Source: Nymphaea colorata (taxonomy: Eukaryota; Streptophyta; Magnoliopsida; Nymphaeales; Nymphaeaceae). From it: a stretch of DNA of 37,395 nucleotides. The translations under genes were made by a program, and so were the position numbers. How positions within the stretch are numbered: the stretch's first letter is position 1; each line of letters starts with the position of its first letter. Location: contig NW_022204576.1 of the NCBI RefSeq assembly GCF_008831285.2, forward strand, positions 1 to 37,395, in the 5' to 3' direction. Below, in pieces: positions 32,410-37,395 of this stretch. Under the pieces are notes generated by a model, which ran no database searches, was not told where the DNA came from, and saw only the letters and a list, made by a program, of their open reading frames with translations.

Positions 32410-32588
32410 TATTATATCGAAAGAATAGACGCAAAATGCCAATTGTGACCACCAAAACAGTTGTTATTTGTCTGAAACGATGCCTGTGTTTAGGCGGCAA
32501 AGCATGAGGTTGTTATCCAGCATTGTGAGGATAGGAGGGAGGGAGGATTGGTTCGCATATCCAAAACTACTACATTATAATTGAATCG
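32410..32588. promoter_or_regulatory. Divergent promoter region, WDR24 / TMEM181-like
   Basis: A 179-base gap between divergent starts. It contains a purine-rich tract at about 32526-32548 (GGATAGGAGGGAGGGAGGA), the third divergent promoter here with such a tract, and AT-rich leaders at both edges. No gene is seen. Confidence 0.45.
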
Positions 32589-34441
32589 ATGCAAGCAGCA
32601 GAAACAGACGAGCGCATTCCCGACCCGCTCTCCTCCAACCACTCGTAGTCGCGCAGGAAGGTGCTGCGAGCTGCTTTCAGCGACCAGGGGTACTTAAACG
32701 GTGAGGCAGACCCATCCGCATCAACGCAGACGACCAGAAGAAGTGGACGCTCATCTGCTACCCCGCAGTCATCATACTCGTCATCATCTTTCTCTCCTTA
32801 ATCGCAGCCCTCGCCCGTACTCCCCCAACTACGTAGTTCCGCAGGCACTAGTCTCAGTTAACGAACAGGAGTGGGTGCAAGGCTCCAGCCTACAATACTG
32901 CAAACACCACCTCGAACTTGTAAACCGAACAGTGCATTGTGCCAACGACAATAGCAATTACACCACGTCAGGAGCGTTCGTGAGCAACTTGAGGGCACTC
33001 AACCAGTTCCTGGTGCTTTACCTGACAGTAAAGGCCGACAACTACACGGGGTGGGAAGCGCTTAACGAGGTCGTCAATTTCACCCTCTACGCTGCGGAGA
33101 GGGAGACCGCCACGTCCGCCAACATCGACCCTGCCATCAACGTCACCCACCAGATCTCCTCCAAGAACGTATCGCTGGTGGGAACCGTCAAGAACCTCTT
33201 CCCCCAGCGCCGTCTCTTCATCCTTTGGATGACTAAACTCAACTCCAATGACAACTTTTACTGGGAACTAAAGTTCTCTCCCAACAGTTCACTTGCCCCG
33301 AACACCTACGAGCTGAGCGTACAAGATGGTTAAGGTAGTCACAGGTAGTGAACGCCAACTTTTCCTACTTCACGATTTTCCTGCGTGTGGGACTGTTCAT
33401 CGTGTCCTTCGCGGTGTTCGTGAAGTACAACCAGCTGATCCTGCTACTGCCAAAGGAGCGGGTGTCGGTGGAGCAGCGCGCCATCCAGGTGCTGTCAGTA
33501 GTCACCCTCACCTTCAACGACCAGCTCTACTTCATCTCCGTCATCGCCCCCAATCCCTTCTCGTAGTTGTTGCTGCACGTAGGTCCTTCCTGAGCTCCTT
33601 CTTCCTGTGGAACTTCGTGGCCTACCTGTTCATCATCTGGAGCCTCTTCCTCAACCGCATCCGCAGCGGAGAGCCAGACACCGCCACCTACATGATCACT
33701 GCAGGTATCGCCATCATCGTCTTCCTCTTCTACGCACTGGTACTAGGATACACAGTCGCCTACGCAATTACGCAGACGACGGATCACCCAGTGTTTTCGT
33801 TTGAGGAAATCAGTTCTGGAGGGGTGATCGCCATGGAGGTGATTGCCTTCATTGTGTTTTCGCTAGCGTGCATCTACATCATCTACCTCTACTGCTACAC
33901 GCTGAAGTTCAAGCCCAACCGGCTCTACCGCCACAATGTCTTCATGGGCTTGTCTGCCGCCTTCTTCATCAGCACCGTCGTCTTTTTCTTCGTGGGCGGC
34001 TACGATCTATACTCCTACTCCGCCTCCAAGATATTCTTCACACTCGCCTTCATGAACATGTATTCCTTCTTCCTGCAGTACCTCTACGCTCCCACCCCCA
34101 AGCAACTCAAAGCCATCCACCGCGAGTCCGTCCCCCTCGTCGGCGACCTCCAGGAAATGATAGACATCCCCGAAAACGGAGAAGTCCTAGTGGAGATTGA
34201 GGACACCACTGAGAAGAGCCGAAAAGGATCTGAATTGGAATCCTAGAAAAAATCTAGTGATGTATCGAGCGAACATAGCGAGTAGAGCAAGGAAGAGGGC
34301 AGTTTGAGTGCGCGTGAGCGTAGAAAGCGCAACCGCAAGATAAGGCACCTCAACAAATCACGCGATAACGATGCGAAGGGCGACACCCACGAGCGCATCG
34401 GCAGAGAGGGGTAGAACAACGCACCTGACGAGTTCAGCTGA
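32589..34441 (+). CDS. TMEM181-like seven-transmembrane protein (Wntless/GOST superfamily)
   Basis: Start ATG 32589, stop TGA 34439-34441, 590 residues after removal of four 20-nt introns (32690-32709, 32817-32836, 33329-33348, 33563-33582). The spliced length is an exact multiple of three. Layout: short cytosolic N-terminus; first membrane helix (TLICYPAVIILVIIFLSLIA); ~170-residue lumenal or extracellular domain with several N-glycosylation sites (NRT, NYT, NVT, NVS); a block of six or so helices from RVGLFIVSFAVFV to MYSFFLQYLYAPTPKQL; then a Ser/Arg/Lys-rich cytosolic tail of ~90 residues. The gapped helix order and NxQxYFIS...NPFSSFL resemble TMEM181 and Wntless. Members of this superfamily escort cargo in the secretory path; no substrate can be inferred. 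Confidence 0.85.
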
Positions 34442-34500
34442 TCTATTTAACTGCCTCAGCCGGCACTGCGCATTACTGCACCATATCCTTACAAATAGAG

Positions 34501-35022
34501 TCAATATGAAGCCACACGATCAGCGTTTATCTCCAACCGCACGCAGTTGCCGCTCAGCTCCAGCCGGTAGAGGGGCAGCAGGGCACTCTCCTCCGATTTC
34601 ACCTCCGTCTTCACCGTCTTCTAGACCGCCTGCGGCTCTGCGCCGAGCGGAAACACCTCCTCCTTGAAGAAGCGGATGATTTCCTCGAGGGAACCGTGGA
34701 GCTCCATCATTTTTTGGTGGTGGCTGCGGCACTGTTCGGGCACTCGCGTCCTAACGCTCTTGGCCATCTTGATGAAGATCTTCTTGGTCTTGCGCAGCTT
34801 GCCCTTGCACATGATGTCGTACTGCGTGGTGAGGAAGTTGATGTAGGAGGTCTGCTCCTTCTTGGACCACTTGCCCTCCCCCGGCGCCTTCACCACCAGC
34901 GGTCTCGCCTTCACCAGCTTCCTCGGTGCCTCTGGCAAGGGCCACTCTCCCTCTTCGCTCTTCAGTGGCGCGGTATCGCCCTAACGTCGCTGGTTGCGCA
35001 GAATTAGGAAATGATTGTTCAT
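34501..35022 (-). CDS. Myb/SANT-like domain protein
   Basis: Start ATG 35022-35020, stop TGA 34503-34501, single exon, 173 residues. A SANT/Myb-like three-helix domain spans residues ~50-115: GKWSKKEQTSYINFL, an insert KGKLRKTKKIFIKMA, and VRTRVPEQCRSHHQKM as the recognition helix. Only the first of the usual Trp residues is kept; the others are replaced by hydrophobic residues. The C-terminal part is acidic with EVKSEES. DNA binding or a chromatin-complex role is likely for the fold, but the target is unknown. It converges on the TMEM181-like gene with 59 bases between stops. Confidence 0.82.
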
Positions 35023-35039
35023 TTGGTGCTTAATAAAAA

Positions 35040-35438
35040 ATGATTTTAATCAACTGCTCAGCAATGGCTCCAATTTCGCAGACTAGGCTGCTGACAGCGG
35101 ACGGCAAGACTGCTGAAGGAGGAGTAAAATAATTTAGTCGACTGCGTTTGCGAAATAAAAATGATTTCTTTGCATAATATAAGAAAGATAATAATAGGAT
35201 ATCTGGCATAACTGGGGAGGAGCAGATAATTGAGGCTGGAGAGGGGCAATCGCCTATTCCCAGAGGGCTATGCTTTAATAGAAGGTAAGTGGCGTAGTGG
35301 AAGATATCAAGGGGAGGGATGGCTATGGCGCGGTGGAACGTGCTTGCCGATCTGGTGGATAGGCTGGTACAGATGCTTCTCGTAGAAGGTGCGCCGCTAG
35401 GGAGAGGAAGACTTTTCGCTCTTGCTCCCCACCTGTGA
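35040..35438 (+). CDS. Possible small gene (weak)
   Basis: A 132-codon frame from ATG 35040 (or 35064) to TGA 35436-35438 fills the unusually long gap (284 bases) between two tandem minus-strand genes. Its 3' third would be antisense to the end of the pseudokinase B gene. The upstream part reads as a charged protein (KEFSRLRLRNKNDFF, KKDNNRISGITGEEQIIE). With only TGA as stop, a random frame this long is not rare, and no homology is seen. It could be chance. Confidence 0.2.
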
Positions 35439-36457
35439 GGCACTAAGTCTCTCCATTTTGAGGCGGGAGTTCCTCAGTAGATCCTGCTGGTTATCCTTGA
35501 TCCTTGCAGCTACCAGGGAGGAGATCTTGCGGGGCAGGTACTTGAAGCTGAAGGAGCTCTTCTTCCTTATCTGTTCGGCGTGGTCAGTGACCCACTCCCA
35601 CAGCTCCGGCCCTGAGAGGCGGTGCGCGGGATTGAAGCTGCAGAGGTTGGCGATGAGAGAGGACAGCACTACGGTGTACCGGTTGGCCTGCGCGAGCTGG
35701 TCTAGGGCCACCTGTAGACGCTAAAGACTCAGTGTGAGCAGCGGAGTGTGGGAGTAGAGCGAATTGTAGTGGGTAAGATTGGCTGCAGAAAGGAGCGTGA
35801 GTCCCAGCTGGAAGGTCTCAGAGATGTCCTTATTGATGCGCATCATGACCCTCTCGTCGGTGTTCTTGATGAGCTTGAGCAGGAGGAGGGGAATTTCTTC
35901 GGGAGGGACAAACTCGGCGAGCTGCTCTCCCTGCCTGTCCTGCTGGGCGACTGACATGAGGATCTTGACGTATCCCTGGCGCGTAATGAGGATGCTCTGC
36001 GGGTGGATGTTCCAATAGGAGTCCTTCTTGACTTCCTCGCCGATATTGAACTGGAGCGTGATGATCAGCAGCAGCATGTACCACAGCTCGTACTCTTGGA
36101 AGAATTATTGGCGAACGGACCGGTAGCTGATCTCGTGATTTAACGTATATATCCCATCTTAATACTAGATCTGAGTCGACTAAAGCCTACTTCCAGCGCG
36201 CCGAACTCCGAGCACAGGCAATCTACCCTCCAGACGTAGCGCTTGGGCAGCTAGAGGTACTCGTTGTAGCGCTACAGCTGTTTGAGCGAGCCTTGCCACT
36301 GTTCGAAGCGATGCTTGCCCATGTTGCTAATGAGCAGGGAGTGGGGAGGAAGGAGTCCGTTGGGAGAGGAACGGGCGTGGAGCTAGTAGCTGTTGCTGGC
36401 GAGGACGGGGAGGCTGGTGCCTTTGTGGCTGACCGACTGGCTGTTGGTGGCCCCCAT
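35307..36457 (-). CDS. Pseudokinase B, paralogue of the giant pseudokinase
   Basis: Start ATG 36457-36455, stop TGA 35309-35307; one 20-nt intron at 36171-36190; 376 residues, an exact multiple of three. The N-terminus MGATNSQS has Gly2 and Ser6, as in the giant protein. The kinase-like fold has YELWYMLLLIITLQ, then WNIHPQSILITRQGYVKILMS. HRDxKxxN has become NIHPQS and DFG has become LMS, so all catalytic residues are missing. ISETFQLGLTLLSAANL and LSGPELWEWVTDHAEQI align with the giant protein's PTELFSLGLTMLSAG and FTELWKWLSKHRAKI. A basic tail follows. The function is unknown; a membrane-tethered scaffold is an inference. RWDD1 lies 50 bases upstream in the same direction. Confidence 0.85.
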
Positions 36458-36507
36458 GAATAAAATTATAGAGTTTAAGCTATGAGTGATTAGGTCACAC
36501 CATCACC

Positions 36508-37173
36508 TCACCCTTGGAACAGCTCGTTCTCCACCTCCACCTTCTCCACAATCTCCTCCTCCTCTTCCTCCTCCTATTCGTCCTCCTCACTCTCCACTAC
36601 TTCTCCGTGTTTGCCCTGGAACCACTCCTTGCCCGATATCTTGACATCCAGTTCCTTCTTGACCTTATCCTTGTCGCCGCGGTGGCGTAAGTCAAAGTCC
36701 TTCTTCCAGGCGTTGAAGGTTTCGGGGGTGACTGGAGTGAAGGCGGCGAATTTGGGGCGTTCGAATACCTCAACCTTTTTGGCTATGACTTCTTCCTCTT
36801 ACTCGTAGGCCTTTCCCTCGACCAAATACTCGTGGATCCAGTTCCTGGTTTCCTCTACGATGTCGAAAACGACGGGTTTTTGTTGACTGTTGAAGATGAT
36901 CTAATCGATTTTTTTGGTGATGGTGGTGATGTTATCGCGGGTGATGCCGGCGATGGGTTCGATTTCGTACTTGAGGGGAGTGAAGGGGTACTGTTTGGTG
37001 TACTCGAACATTATGCTGATCTGGTACTCAAACTGGTTGCCGCGGTAGGGCTTGCAGAGGACGGTGAACTTGAAGGGCGCAGTTTCCTTGAGGACTGTGA
37101 ACTAATCGAGGTAGATGTGCGTCAGCGCAGTGAACTCATCCTTCTGGTGACGCAGGTGCTATATCTCAGTCAT
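36508..37173 (-). CDS. RWD-domain protein, RWDD1 / DFRP2-like
   Basis: RWDD1 (Gir2 in yeast) binds and stabilises the GTPase DRG2 and relates to GCN1/GCN2 translation control. Start ATG 37173-37171, stop TGA 36510-36508, single exon, 221 residues. The RWD domain occupies residues ~5-110: RHQKDEFTALTHIYLD-[TAG]-FTVL, FEYTKQYPFTPLKYEI, then a helix. The family signature FTPVTPETFNAWKKDFD (human TPVTIENFLNWKAKFD) follows, then ISGKEWFQ and an acidic stretch ending ENELFQG, as in human DESLFQ. The first reassigned codon in IYLD-x-F sits where RWD proteins often have Glu. It is the outermost gene, only 119 bases from the right telomere. Confidence 0.93.
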
Positions 37174-37292
37174 TTAATTATTATGGCATATGGAGGATTA
37201 ATCCAAAAATCATCATTATAATGGTGAACCAACAAGACACCCTGTGGCTGGAAGTTAAGTCAATAAAGGATAATATTTTCGATAAAAATAAA
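37174..37292. other. Right subtelomere and RWDD1 promoter
   Basis: An AT-rich stretch of 119 bases between the RWDD1 start and the telomere. It must hold that gene's promoter. No other feature is seen. Confidence 0.6.
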
Positions 37293-37395
37293 GGGGTTGG
37301 GGTTGGGGTTGGGGTTGGGGTTGGGGTTGGGGTTGGGGTTGGGGTTGGGGTTGGGGTTGGGGTTGGGGTTGGGGTTGGGGTTGGGGTTGGGTTGG
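37293..37395. repeat. Right telomere, (GGGGTT)n
   Basis: About 17 tandem GGGGTT hexamers run to the end of the window, complementary to the left end. The final units show a GGGTT deviation, which may be sequencing noise. Together with the left repeats this shows a complete linear chromosome. Confidence 0.97.

Noticed and set aside
233-37173. TAA/TAG as Gln (Tetrahymena/Paramecium code)
   Set aside because: It was my first assumption from the C4A2 telomeres. Repeat-copy comparison and conserved Glu positions in eRF1 and STIMATE favour Glu. Neither codon lines up systematically with Gln.
1-37395. tRNA, rRNA or telomerase RNA gene
   Set aside because: I looked for tRNA-like cloverleafs and for a CAACCCCAA template outside the telomeres in the intergenic gaps and saw none; the gaps are too short for most RNA genes. 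A covariance search was not possible.

Overview
The window looks like one complete macronuclear chromosome of a ciliate. It starts with CCCCAA repeats (1-51), ends with GGGGTT repeats (37293-37395), and has only about 180 and 120 bases of subtelomere before the outermost genes. C4A2/G4T2 telomeres are typical of Oligohymenophorea. Every reading frame I could close ends in TGA, while TAA and TAG are frequent inside genes. Comparing repeat units inside one gene, and comparing conserved families (eRF1, STIMATE, RWDD1, PP4R1-like) with what I recall of their relatives, TAA and TAG line up with Glu rather than Gln. UAA/UAG = Glu is the nuclear code known from peritrich ciliates, so a peritrich is the best guess. 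The species cannot be named from this sequence.

Layout, left to right: STIMATE/TMEM110-like membrane protein (+), an unidentified propeller-like protein (+), a 1040-residue coiled-coil protein (+), a TTLL tubulin-modifying ligase (-), a PP4R1-like HEAT protein (+), a degenerate SNF2-like protein (-), an Mpo1/DUF962 enzyme (+), Cactin (-), a 9-kb intronless gene for a ~3005-residue pseudokinase with PEVK-like repeats (+, 15937-24954), a small coiled-coil protein (-), a GH20 hexosaminidase (-), a MORN-repeat protein (+), eRF1 (+), the GATOR2 subunit WDR24 (-), a TMEM181-like 7TM protein (+), a Myb/SANT protein (-), a second pseudokinase paralogous to the giant one (-), and RWDD1 (-).

Genes are very tightly packed: convergent stops are 24-98 bases apart, tandem genes about 30-130 bases apart, and only divergent promoters reach 130-380 bases. 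I resolved 22 introns by restoring reading frames. Nineteen are exactly 20 nt; the others are 16, 22 and 21 (or 18) nt. Two conserved genes (STIMATE and TTLL) each lack one base relative to the expected frame, which may be sequence error or real frameshifting.

The genes do not form a pathway, as expected for a eukaryotic chromosome. Two threads stand out. The eRF1 gene has altered decoding motifs, on a chromosome whose own genes use reassigned stop codons. The giant pseudokinase combines a probable myristoylated N-terminus, a dead kinase fold and 13 near-identical 46-residue proline/valine/glutamate/lysine-type repeats, and it has a smaller paralogue near the right end.
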